Source: Cyanobacteria bacterium HKST-UBA02 (lineage in GTDB: Bacteria > Cyanobacteriota > Vampirovibrionia > Obscuribacterales > Obscuribacteraceae). Taken from it: a stretch of 12,977 nucleotides of DNA. The notes under the pieces are model-generated. The model had not been told where the DNA came from. It did no database searches and saw only the letters and a list, made by a program, of their open reading frames with translations. The DNA lies in assembly GCA_020431945.1 (NCBI GenBank), contig JAGQHH010000233.1:1-12977 (forward strand). The letters run 5' to 3'. Positions 7,502-12,977 of the stretch are shown here, in pieces; within the stretch, counting starts at the first letter, position 1, and the number at the start of each line of letters is the position of its first letter. Position numbers and translations under genes: made by a program.

Positions 7502-9157
7502 CTAGAAGTCCAGATCCCGGAGAGTGCGCTCTTCCGGTGAGCCGGTATTGCTGGTGGTGCCGGTCCCTGGCTGTCCGGGCACGGGCGCGCCCGGCACCGG
7601 CGCTCCGGTATTACCGGTAGTGCCCGCCTGGGAATTGATCTTGAGTGGAGGCATCGAAGTAGTGGTAGGAATCGGCCTGGTATTGATCGGCGGCGCCAGG
7701 GGCGGTGCCTCTCCGCCGGCTGTCTGGAAGCTCGGTCTGGGCTTGCCTGCTTCGACCTTATAGGCTTTGTAGAGAGCACCGTCCACGAAGATCTTGAACT
7801 CGACACTACCGTCTGTTTTGGTGTGCACTCCCGAAACGAACTCGAACTCTCTGGACTGTCGCGAGCCCAGAGGGCGGACGAATTCATCGATGAGACGGTT
7901 CTCTTTGGTCCAGAGGGTCTCGAGAGTCTTGCTGTCATAGAGCTCCGCCCTCAGAGACAGGGAGCCGACACTGCGGTCGCCGGGATTCCAGACCTCTCCT
8001 TCGATCTTGGGAGTCTTGCTTACCGGATCGAGACCCACCCAGACCTGCCTGAGGGTGACATCGGGCACCACGCTACTGGGATCGATGGAGCGAGCCTGCT
8101 GCAGATAAGCATACCCGGTATCGGTCTGACCGTTGTCCATGAGCTCTTTGCCACGGCGGGCCAGAAGCGACGAGAGCTCCCGCTGAAGCTGAGCGTCGTT
8201 GCTCAGTTCAATAGCCTTGCGCAATTGATCGATAGCCAGATCGAGCTTGCCCGAACGCTCGTAGATTTCGGCGGCAAATTGATAATGCTTGGGGTTCTGG
8301 GCTATATGAGTGAGCTTGGAGAGATAGTTGAGGGCATCCTCGTCTTTATTCTCGGCAGCGAACTGCTTGGCCATCTTCTCGTAGATCGTAGCCAGGCGAG
8401 CCTCGGCCTCGCCCAAACGGCTGCCGGCCTTGAGATCTTTCACTTCTTCCCAGCACCTGAGAGCGGTATCCAGGTCGCCTGTGGAAAGGGCTTCGTCTCC
8501 CCAGAGCCCGTCTAGATCGGCGAGCTCTCCTTTTTTGCCGGCCACATCCTGCATGGCCAGCGGTCTGAGGAGCTCGATGGCCCGGTCATATTTCTTTCGC
8601 AGACGGTAGTAATTGGCCAGGTCGGAAGCGAGCTCGGGCTCCGAGACTACGCCCTGACCGAGCTGCTGGGCTTTCTTGATGGCGTCCCAGGCCTGATCTA
8701 CTTTGTCGATACCCACATAGGCCCGGGCCAGGAGCAGATAAGCCCTGGGCTCCTGGGGCTTGAGCTTCACGGCTTTGTTCAGGGTCTCGACAGCAAATGC
8801 GTACTGCCCTTTGGAAAGCTGCTCGCGGCCTTTGGCCAGGAGCCTCTGGTCATCGCTCGATTGAGTCAGAAAAAAGAAAGTAGCTCCGGCCGATATAAGT
8901 AGAATCGTAAGGGCGGTGGCGACACCCACCATGGTGGGGACGCCGGCACGGCTCTCATGCTTGAGATTCTTGGAGCGCCGCTTGGAGCCGCCTGCCGGAG
9001 CCGGCTCCGGAGAACCAGAAGCAGCAGGCTCGGCTTTCACCGATACACCTGCTGCTCCATTGTCCGATTGCTCTGTGGCACCTCTGAGATCCATTCCGCA
9101 GGATACGCACTTGTCGTACTGGGACGGATGATAGAGGTTGCAACCCGGGCAGCGCAT
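7502..9157 (-). CDS. Zinc-ribbon, single-span, TPR protein with FxLYD-like C-terminal domain
   Basis: The product has 551 residues. The N-terminus is a small zinc ribbon with C3-x2-C6 and C17-x2-C20. An acidic/Ala-Pro linker leads to one membrane span at about 73-97, so the ribbon is probably cytoplasmic and the rest outside. TPR-like helices fill about 105-360, starting with G-R-E-Q-L-S-K-G-Q-Y-A-F-A. Residues about 364-465 look like an FxLYD-type beta domain (I-E-G-E-V-W-N-P-G ... L-R-A-E-L-Y-D). A Pro/Gly/Thr-rich tail with a repeated A-P-V-P-G ends in R-D-L-D-F. No enzyme motif is seen; an assembly or envelope scaffold is inferred. The start is supported by AGGAG (9165-9169 on the plus map) 7 nt upstream. 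It lies 55 nt after rplL on the same strand with no clear terminator between, so read-through from the ribosomal operon is possible. Confidence 0.8.
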   Translation of the reverse strand: MRCPGCNLYHPSQYDKCVSCGMDLRGATEQSDNGAAGVSVKAEPAASGSPEPAPAGGSKRRSKNLKHESRAGVPTMVGVATALTILLISAGATFFFLTQSSDDQRLLAKGREQLSKGQYAFAVETLNKAVKLKPQEPRAYLLLARAYVGIDKVDQAWDAIKKAQQLGQGVVSEPELASDLANYYRLRKKYDRAIELLRPLAMQDVAGKKGELADLDGLWGDEALSTGDLDTALRCWEEVKDLKAGSRLGEAEARLATIYEKMAKQFAAENKDEDALNYLSKLTHIAQNPKHYQFAAEIYERSGKLDLAIDQLRKAIELSNDAQLQRELSSLLARRGKELMDNGQTDTGYAYLQQARSIDPSSVVPDVTLRQVWVGLDPVSKTPKIEGEVWNPGDRSVGSLSLRAELYDSKTLETLWTKENRLIDEFVRPLGSRQSREFEFVSGVHTKTDGSVEFKIFVDGALYKAYKVEAGKPRPSFQTAGGEAPPLAPPINTRPIPTTTSMPPLKINSQAGTTGNTGAPVPGAPVPGQPGTGTTSNTGSPEERTLRDLDF

Positions 9158-9212
9158 TCGAATACTCCTGTAAATTCACATTATCCAGGGTAGCCCAGGT
9201 TGCAGCATTACG

Positions 9213-9599
9213 CTACTCGATTTCGATCTTGGCGCCTGCTTCTTCGAGCTTCTTCTTCATATCTTCGGCTTCTTCCTTTTTGATCTTTTCTTTGACCGGT
9301 TTGGGAGCCGAATCTACGAGTTCTTTGGCTTCTTTGAGACCGAGTCCGGTAAGCTCGCGAACGATCTTGAGGACGTTGATCTTCTTGTCGCCGACAGAAG
9401 TAAGGATGACGTCGAATTCGGTCTTCTCTTCTTCTTCAGCAGCGGCAGCACCACCACCGGCAACCGCGATAGCAGCCACGGGGGCAGCAGCGGTGACGCC
9501 GAAGGTGTCTTCCATTTTGGTTTTGAGCTCGGCAGCTTCGAGCAGGGTCAGTGAGCCGATCTGCTCGAGCAGTTCGTCAACTGAAAGTTTGGTAGCCAT
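9213..9599 (-). CDS. rplL: 50S ribosomal protein L7/L12
   Basis: The product has 128 residues, the usual length. Residues 1-33 are the helical dimerisation domain that binds L10, about 34-57 the flexible Ala/Gly-rich hinge, and about 58-128 the C-terminal factor-binding domain, with E-F-D-V-I-L and the conserved [12 protein letters not shown] helix. L7/L12 forms the ribosomal stalk that recruits and stimulates EF-Tu, EF-G and other GTPases. The start is set by AGGAG 7 nt upstream (9607-9611 on the plus map). It follows rplJ by 21 nt on the same transcript. It is not followed by rpoB, unlike the order in many bacteria. Confidence 0.98.
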   Translation of the reverse strand: MATKLSVDELLEQIGSLTLLEAAELKTKMEDTFGVTAAAPVAAIAVAGGGAAAAEEEEKTEFDVILTSVGDKKINVLKIVRELTGLGLKEAKELVDSAPKPVKEKIKKEEAEDMKKKLEEAGAKIEIE

Positions 9600-9620
9600 T
9601 TTCTTACTCCTATTTGATGA

Positions 9621-10145
9621 TTAAGCGGCTTCGTTTTTCTTCGCGACTTCTTCGGCAAGAAGAGCGATGTCTCTGATGATGGACTCCATGATGCCGGCGA
9701 TATTGCGGGCACCCGAATCGAGTCCGCCCATGATCGAGGACAGCAACTGCTCTTTGCTGGGCAGGCTGGCCAGGTCTTTGACCTGGTTCTCGTTCATGGT
9801 CTTGCCTTCCAGGACACCACCGCGGATAGTACCCTTCTTCAGCTTCTTCAGCACTTCGACGACCGTTTTGGTCGGCTGTGCCGGGTCGTCATAGCCGACC
9901 ACGAATGCTGAGGGTCCTTTAGCCAGGCTCTCGAGCACCACAAAGTCGGACCCGCCAATTGCTCTTTTGACAAGAGTGTTTTTGGCGATGCGAAGTTTCG
10001 CATTGTCCTGGCTCAGGGTGCGACGGAAGCCTGTCAGCTCCTCGACGGTAAAACCTGTCAGATCAGCGACAATCACCACCTTGCCGTCTTTGAAGAACTC
10101 TTGCAGTTCGGCGACAACCTCCTGCTTGCGTTCTTTGGTGGCCAT
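9621..10145 (-). CDS. rplJ: 50S ribosomal protein L10
   Basis: The product has 174 residues. The N-terminal domain binds 23S rRNA and carries the conserved V-V-I-V-A-D-L-T-G-F-T-V and A-K-L-R-I-A-K-N-T-L-V segments; the C-terminal helices (about 130-174) bind L7/L12 dimers. L10 anchors the stalk, and free L10-L7/L12 complex is known to repress its own operon by binding the leader RNA. That fits the structured leader seen here. The ATG has an ideal AAGGAGG site with 6 nt spacing. The gene is transcribed from its own promoter about 220-250 nt upstream, and no rplK or rplA precedes it: the next gene upstream is divergent. Confidence 0.98.
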   Translation of the reverse strand: MATKERKQEVVAELQEFFKDGKVVIVADLTGFTVEELTGFRRTLSQDNAKLRIAKNTLVKRAIGGSDFVVLESLAKGPSAFVVGYDDPAQPTKTVVEVLKKLKKGTIRGGVLEGKTMNENQVKDLASLPSKEQLLSSIMGGLDSGARNIAGIMESIIRDIALLAEEVAKKNEAA

Positions 10146-10190
10146 ATGACGCCTCCTTATTGGGTCATAGTGTTCCTTTGCAAATACGGC

Positions 10191-10221
10191 AAAAAAAAAT
10201 CCCTGCCGTATGCCGCAGGGA
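10191..10221 (-). terminator. Intrinsic terminator (probable attenuator) in the rplJ leader
   Basis: On the minus strand, TCCCTGC (10221-10215) pairs with GCAGGGA (10206-10200) around an 8-nt loop, followed at once by nine T (10199-10191). It lies about 45 nt before the rplJ start codon and inside the leader, so it must be conditional if the operon is to be expressed. Overlapping alternative hairpins would disrupt it: AGGGAC/GTCCCT (10240-10235 with 10222-10217) and ATACGGC/GCCGTAT (10211-10205 with 10190-10184). Confidence 0.75.
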
Positions 10222-10269
10222 CCACACAGGACAAGTCCCTCCGAAGCGGGGCTTTTCCAGGAGATAGAA

Positions 10270-10360
10270 TCTCTTGTGTGACCTAGGCCGGCGATTTCTC
10301 ATTAAACGCCCCTAATATCGGGACGTACCGACTGTCTGCGGTCGGCGCATGAAGCGCAGC
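10270..10360 (-). ncRNA. Ribosomal protein L10 leader RNA
   Basis: The minus-strand transcript begins with a GCGC hairpin (10357-10345), then CCGACCGCAGACAGTCGGT (10345-10327). This contains the C-C-G-x-A-G-A-C-A-G-x-x-G-G-T signature of bacterial L10 leaders. A 6-bp hairpin follows (10325-10307), then TAATGAGAAATCGCCGGCC and TAGGTCAC down to about 10277, the position where the conserved G-C-C-G-A-G-G-T-like segment of the element is expected. In known examples the L10-L7/L12 complex binds this RNA to feed back on its own synthesis. Exact borders are approximate; a covariance-model search for the L10 leader family would fix them. Confidence 0.7.
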
Positions 10361-10364
10361 GTGG

Positions 10365-10393
10365 ATTGTCCCAGTTCAGCCTGGCCAGGTCAA
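10365..10393 (-). promoter_or_regulatory. Sigma70-type promoter for rplJ-rplL
   Basis: On the minus strand, TTGACC (10393-10388) and GACAAT (10370-10365) are separated by 17 nt. They match five of six and four of six consensus bases. The predicted start near 10358 falls at the first hairpin of the L10 leader, giving a leader of roughly 210 nt. The agreement between promoter and leader edge strengthens both calls. Confidence 0.65.
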
Positions 10394-10444
10394 GGATATG
10401 GTCTCAATATTACAGGGGCCCGATGCATTCTTAACATCAAGCCT

Positions 10445-10450
10445 TAAAAT
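10445..10450 (+). promoter_or_regulatory. Candidate -10 element for the ferredoxin gene
   Basis: TAAAAT ends 6 nt before the ferredoxin ATG at 10457, so transcription from it would start at or next to the start codon and give a leaderless mRNA. No good -35 lies 16-18 nt upstream, and the ribosome site is poor (AGAG only 2 nt from the ATG). The in-frame TAA lies inside this element, so no earlier start codon is possible. Confidence 0.3.
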
Positions 10451-10456
10451 AGAGCG

Positions 10457-10765
10457 ATGGATATCTTCGAGAAACATGTATTCGTTTGCACCACCGGCAA
10501 GACCTGTCCCGAAGAAGGGGCGGAGGCAGTACTCTCGGCCTTGCGCAAAGCAATCTTCGACCGGGGTCTCAAGCACAAGATCAGGATAAACAAATCAGGC
10601 TGCTTCGATCAGTGCGGCAACGGCCCGATGATCGTGGTCTATCCGGAGACGGTCTGGTACTGCCATGTAAAAGAAGAAGACGTGGAAGAGATCGTCGAAT
10701 CTCATCTGGTAGGCGGAAAGCCTGTAGAGAGGCTCTTTTACGACGGTCGGGGAAGAATCAGATAG
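10457..10765 (+). CDS. Thioredoxin-like [2Fe-2S] ferredoxin
   Basis: The product has 102 residues and no signal peptide or membrane span. It begins with a strand H-V-F-V-C-T-T-G and has cysteines C11 and C17, then C49 and C53 in S-G-C-F-D-Q-C-G-N-G-P. This is the pattern of the thioredoxin-fold [2Fe-2S] ferredoxins related to the NuoE-like domain, followed by the usual M-I-V-V-Y-P-E and W-Y-C-H-V strands. It is expected to carry one [2Fe-2S] cluster and transfer electrons in the cytoplasm; its partner is unknown and no redox enzyme gene is nearby. C69 is an extra cysteine outside the cluster set. The ATG is the only possible start, because TAA lies in frame at 10445. It is divergent from rplJ and convergent with the operon to its right. 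Confidence 0.9.
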   Translation: MDIFEKHVFVCTTGKTCPEEGAEAVLSALRKAIFDRGLKHKIRINKSGCFDQCGNGPMIVVYPETVWYCHVKEEDVEEIVESHLVGGKPVERLFYDGRGRIR

Positions 10766-10770
10766 AGCCA

Positions 10771-10797
10771 AAGAAAAAGGCGCCGTCAGAAGGCGCC
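10771..10797 (-). terminator. Intrinsic terminator of the right-hand minus-strand operon
   Basis: Two copies of GGCGCC (10779-10784 and 10792-10797) pair around a 7-nt loop. On the minus strand the hairpin is followed by TTTTTCTT (10778-10771). That places it about 110 nt after the POTRA-like gene's stop. In the plus direction no T run follows, so it would be weak for the ferredoxin gene, whose stop is only 13 nt from the hairpin. Confidence 0.65.
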
Positions 10798-10906
10798 CTC
10801 ATAAATTGTATGTATATTAATCCTGGGTCGCTTTCGACTCCTGCCGGCTAAATTGTTTGTGCCCAAAATCCTGTTTTTCAAACGATCCATATCATTAAAA
10901 TTTTGG

Positions 10907-11908
10907 TCAAAACCCGGAGCTGGGCTCGTCTGACCACTGTCTCTTCTTTACCTTGATCGGCAGAGCATAGATGGTGGCAAGCCTCTCGCTCACGTTCCGC
11001 AGAGCCGGGATGCGGCTCTGAGCGGCATAGCGCTTGACCGATTCCATGGTGATGTCCCGGGCCATGGGAGTGAGATCCGGCATCTTCTCTATGAGTTTGA
11101 GGATGAGATAAAGCGATTTGATCCGGTCGTCGTGGGAGGGTCTCTGGGCCTCCCGGCAAACAGCCTGCATGAGCGGCTCGTAGGGGAAGTCCACCGGCAA
11201 TATGTCCAGACGGGGATAGATGAACCGCACCGCCGCCGCCCTCACCTTGTGATTGGTATCATCCACCGACCGGATCAACAGGTAACAAGTCCTGGAGTAG
11301 AGCCCCGCCCAGTTGAGCTGTTCGATGGCCCGGCAGCGCCTTTCGGGATTGGGGTCGCTCCGCACCACCTCGAGCCAGTCATCCCGCATGGCCGGGCCGA
11401 AACGTCTGAGGTCCTCGATGATCTGATTGGCGGCCTCATCCGAGTAGAGAAGCACGCCTCCCTCATAACGCTCCTTCGCCGGGCGACCTTCGCTCTCGAG
11501 AAGCTCCAGGCGCTCGTGCAAACGGTCCAGGAGTATGTCGGGCTTTTCGCTCTTGGTCAGGACATTATGCGGATTGTCCAGAAGCCTCGTGGGGATCTTG
11601 TCGTGGGACCGCTCCACCACATCGACCGCTATATAGACCCTGTCCGGCGGAGAGAATATCTTCTCTATGTTGACGGGAAGCCTGGCTTTCTCGAAATAGC
11701 TCTCGAGCTTCTGGCAGGCCCGGTCCACCGACTTGATACTGGCACCGCTGCGCAAATGAATGATTCCTTCGAGCTCACCGCGAGTGATCTGGGAGGAGCC
11801 GAAAAATTCGAGCCCTTCATAGCTGTAGCCCTCGTCCCCGGAAGCTCCCGCCGGCAGGACGAAAAGCGCCAGCAGCAGGGCACATACAGCTCTATAACCG
11901 CCGATCAA
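10907..11908 (-). CDS. Exported protein with POTRA-like domain and helical repeats
   Basis: The product has 333 residues. Residues 1-22 are a signal peptide ending P-A-G-A-S-G. Residues about 28-99 follow a POTRA pattern: Y-E-G-L-E-F-F-G-S-S-Q-I-T opening, E-L-E-G-I-I-H-L-R-S-G, a helix with the S-Y-F-E-K-A-R-L-P segment, and a closing strand V-Y-I-A-V-D-V-V-E. POTRA domains usually serve outer-membrane barrel proteins or cell-division proteins, yet no barrel or membrane span follows. Residues about 165-310 look like HEAT-type helical repeats (D-P-N-P-E-R-R-C-R-A-I-E-Q-L; D-T-N-H-K-V-R-A-A-A-V). The start is TTG, backed by GAGGAG 5 nt upstream and by a 4-nt TTGA overlap with the preceding gene's stop. 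The POTRA call rests on pattern only. Its role is unknown. Confidence 0.7.
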   Translation of the reverse strand: MIGGYRAVCALLLALFVLPAGASGDEGYSYEGLEFFGSSQITRGELEGIIHLRSGASIKSVDRACQKLESYFEKARLPVNIEKIFSPPDRVYIAVDVVERSHDKIPTRLLDNPHNVLTKSEKPDILLDRLHERLELLESEGRPAKERYEGGVLLYSDEAANQIIEDLRRFGPAMRDDWLEVVRSDPNPERRCRAIEQLNWAGLYSRTCYLLIRSVDDTNHKVRAAAVRFIYPRLDILPVDFPYEPLMQAVCREAQRPSHDDRIKSLYLILKLIEKMPDLTPMARDITMESVKRYAAQSRIPALRNVSERLATIYALPIKVKKRQWSDEPSSGF

Positions 11909-12573
11909 GACGGCTCCTCGCCGGATTCCTCGCTGGAATCTTCGCTGGACTCTAGGCCGGGAATAACGAACTCCCGGGGTCCACCTTTGCGCAGCTTCTC
12001 GGCATGAGCCTCGAGATCGTCGGCAATCTCTTTCTCGCCGAGGCGGCGCATGAGACCGGCATAAATGACCACAGTATTGATGAATATATCGCTTTTATGG
12101 GAATAGGCCTTTTCCCTGAATGCCAGCAACCGCTCGTAATAGTCTGCGACATCCCTGGTGGCTGAGCCGAAGTCGGCGCTGGTGCAGAGGTAGTCGACCT
12201 CGGTCATGAGATCGATGTCCTTCTCCTCGAGAGCGCTGTTCCAGAGAGACATCAACCTGGTCCGCACATCCCGGGCTTCCTTGATACTGCCCGTGCGATC
12301 GAGACTCTCGGCATAACTGACCAGGCAGGCGCTGAGATAAGACTTGTCCACCGGGCTCTGACCCTCGATATGGGAGAGAGCGCGCTCATAGAGCATGATC
12401 GCCTGCTCGTGGTCACCATTTTTTCTCGCCTGGGCGGCGCTGGCGAGACTGGACTGGATCTGCGCCGGAGAGACGCTGCCCTGGCGCGAATTCGCCTGCC
12501 AGAGAATGATCGCAAGAAGAGTGAGAGCAGCGCCTGCCGCGAGAGGCCAGTTAGCAAGCCAGCTCGAATCCAT
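11905..12573 (-). CDS. Membrane-anchored TPR-like protein with acidic tail
   Basis: The product has 222 residues. One hydrophobic segment at about 8-26 (L-A-A-G-A-A-L-T-L-L-A-I-I-L-W) is an uncleaved anchor, or possibly a signal peptide. Residues about 36-195 form TPR-like helix pairs, starting A-A-Q-A-R-K-N-G-D-H-E-Q-A-I-M-L-Y-E-R-A. The C-terminus is acidic, E-S-S-E-D-S-S-E-E-S-G-E-E. No enzymatic motif is visible; a protein-binding role at the membrane is inferred. It starts 7 nt after the upstream gene's stop and its own stop overlaps the next start, so it is the middle gene of a tight operon. Its ribosome site is weak, consistent with coupling. Confidence 0.8.
   Translation of the reverse strand: MDSSWLANWPLAAGAALTLLAIILWQANSRQGSVSPAQIQSSLASAAQARKNGDHEQAIMLYERALSHIEGQSPVDKSYLSACLVSYAESLDRTGSIKEARDVRTRLMSLWNSALEEKDIDLMTEVDYLCTSADFGSATRDVADYYERLLAFREKAYSHKSDIFINTVVIYAGLMRRLGEKEIADDLEAHAEKLRKGGPREFVIPGLESSEDSSEESGEEPS
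11914..11919 (-). promoter_or_regulatory. Ribosome binding site that fixes the TTG start of the POTRA-like gene
   Basis: GAGGAG on the minus strand ends 5 nt before the TTG at 11908-11906. It lies within the 3' end of the upstream coding sequence and explains how a non-ATG start in a TTGA overlap can be used. Confidence 0.6.
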
Positions 12574-12580
12574 GGCTCAG

Positions 12581-12977
12581 CTAGCTCTTTTTAGCCGAAG
12601 AGCTCTCTTTCTTGCCTGAGCCACCGGCATCACCAGCGGAGCCTCTATCTTTAGCGGGTCCGGGCTTAGATTCGGATTTAGAGTCGGATTTCGATTTAGA
12701 CTCAGATTTGGACTCGGCCTTCGCGTCAGACTTCTCTTCGGATTTCGAATCTTTCGAATCTTCGGTCTTGGCGCCTTCGGCTGGTTTTTCAGAAGTCTTG
12801 TCAGATCCCTTTTCTGATTTCTCGGATCCTTTTTTCTCTTCACTGGCTCCTTCAGCCGAGGTGCCATCGGATTTGGTGCCATCGTGAGCTTCGCCACTCT
12901 CGTCTTCTTCCTCTTCCTCGCTTACCGGCTTGGGCTCGGGCTTCTTGGGCACTTTCGGAGTGCCGTCGTCTTTATAC
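12581..12977 (-). CDS. Charged Ser/Lys/Glu-rich C-terminal tail of a protein; 5' end outside window
   Basis: The minus-strand frame is open to the right edge (Y-K-D-D-G-T-P-K-V-P precedes the GTG at 12952), so the visible 132 residues are probably the C-terminus of a larger protein. It is low complexity: a K-K-P-E-P-K-P linker, a run of five Glu, then over 100 residues almost entirely of S, K, E, D, A and G, with repeated K-S-E-S-K-S units near 12665-12730. Such sequence is expected to be disordered. A second reading is a small stand-alone acidic protein started by GTG, but no ribosome site supports that. Codon choice favours a real coding frame, since the S/K/E pattern is coherent over its whole length, and it sits 7 nt before the next gene of the operon. 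Its function is unknown. Confidence 0.6.
   Translation of the reverse strand, partial: YKDDGTPKVPKKPEPKPVSEEEEEDESGEAHDGTKSDGTSAEGASEEKKGSEKSEKGSDKTSEKPAEGAKTEDSKDSKSEEKSDAKAESKSESKSKSDSKSESKPGPAKDRGSAGDAGGSGKKESSSAKKS

Noticed and set aside
9173..9205. Imperfect hairpin between rplL and the zinc-ribbon gene, considered as a terminator
   Set aside because: The six-base CCTGGG/CCCTGG stem has a central mismatch, a 3-nt loop and no T run, so it is unlikely to stop transcription.
10285..10360. Possible tRNA in the structured stretch upstream of rplJ
   Set aside because: There are several hairpins but no cloverleaf, no T-loop GTTCGAATC-like sequence and no acceptor stem. The L10-leader signature explains the structure better.
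10863..10906. Inverted repeat CCAAAAT / ATTTTGG downstream of the POTRA-like gene, considered as a terminator
   Set aside because: The loop is about 30 nt, the stem is AT-rich and no T run follows. The GGCGCC hairpin at 10771-10797 is a much better terminator.
12665..12760. Repetitive-looking DNA, considered as a tandem repeat or CRISPR-like array
   Set aside because: The units are degenerate and short, with no fixed period or unique spacers. They follow the Ser/Lys/Glu codons of the low-complexity protein tail.

Overview
The window is a moderately GC-rich bacterial chromosome segment with tightly packed genes, several of them touching or overlapping. It holds no insertion sequence, phage gene, CRISPR array or tRNA that I can recognise. 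The protein set suggests a lineage near the Cyanobacteria, such as the non-photosynthetic Vampirovibrionia/Melainabacteria and perhaps Obscuribacterales. The clues are a large secreted WG-repeat/TPR protein, many TPR proteins with membrane anchors or signal peptides, a thioredoxin-like [2Fe-2S] ferredoxin, an rplJ-rplL pair not followed by rpoB, and an antiporter whose secreted N-terminal domain resembles the one on cyanobacterial MscS-type channels. This placement is an inference from gene content, not a database result.

Layout. (1) 1-3681, plus strand: the 3' end of an M16-family peptidase gene overlaps by 4 nt the start of a 1029-residue exported WG-repeat/TPR protein. (2) 3678-6616, minus strand: a DUF962/Mpo1-like small membrane protein gene, then a CPA2-type cation:proton antiporter with an exported N-terminal domain and two C-terminal universal-stress-protein domains. 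The antiporter ends head-on against the WG gene, both genes using one palindromic CTAG for their stops. (3) 6831-7499, plus strand: a GGDEF-family protein whose signature motif is lost. (4) 7502-10393, minus strand: promoter, L10 leader RNA with an internal terminator, rplJ, rplL, and then a zinc-ribbon/TPR/FxLYD-like membrane protein. (5) 10457-10765, plus strand: a [2Fe-2S] ferredoxin, divergent from rplJ. (6) 10771-12977, minus strand: an operon-like run of a charged low-complexity protein tail, a membrane-anchored TPR protein, and an exported protein with a POTRA-like domain plus helical repeats, closed by an intrinsic terminator.

The best-supported regulatory element is the rplJ leader. 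It has a good sigma70-type promoter, the conserved L10-binding hairpin signature, and then a terminator hairpin that competes with two alternative hairpins. This is the layout expected of a transcription attenuator controlling L10-L7/L12 synthesis. Several envelope-facing proteins (WG/TPR, antiporter ectodomain, zinc-ribbon/TPR, POTRA/helical-repeat) suggest a region concerned with cell-surface processes, but no shared pathway can be shown from sequence alone.
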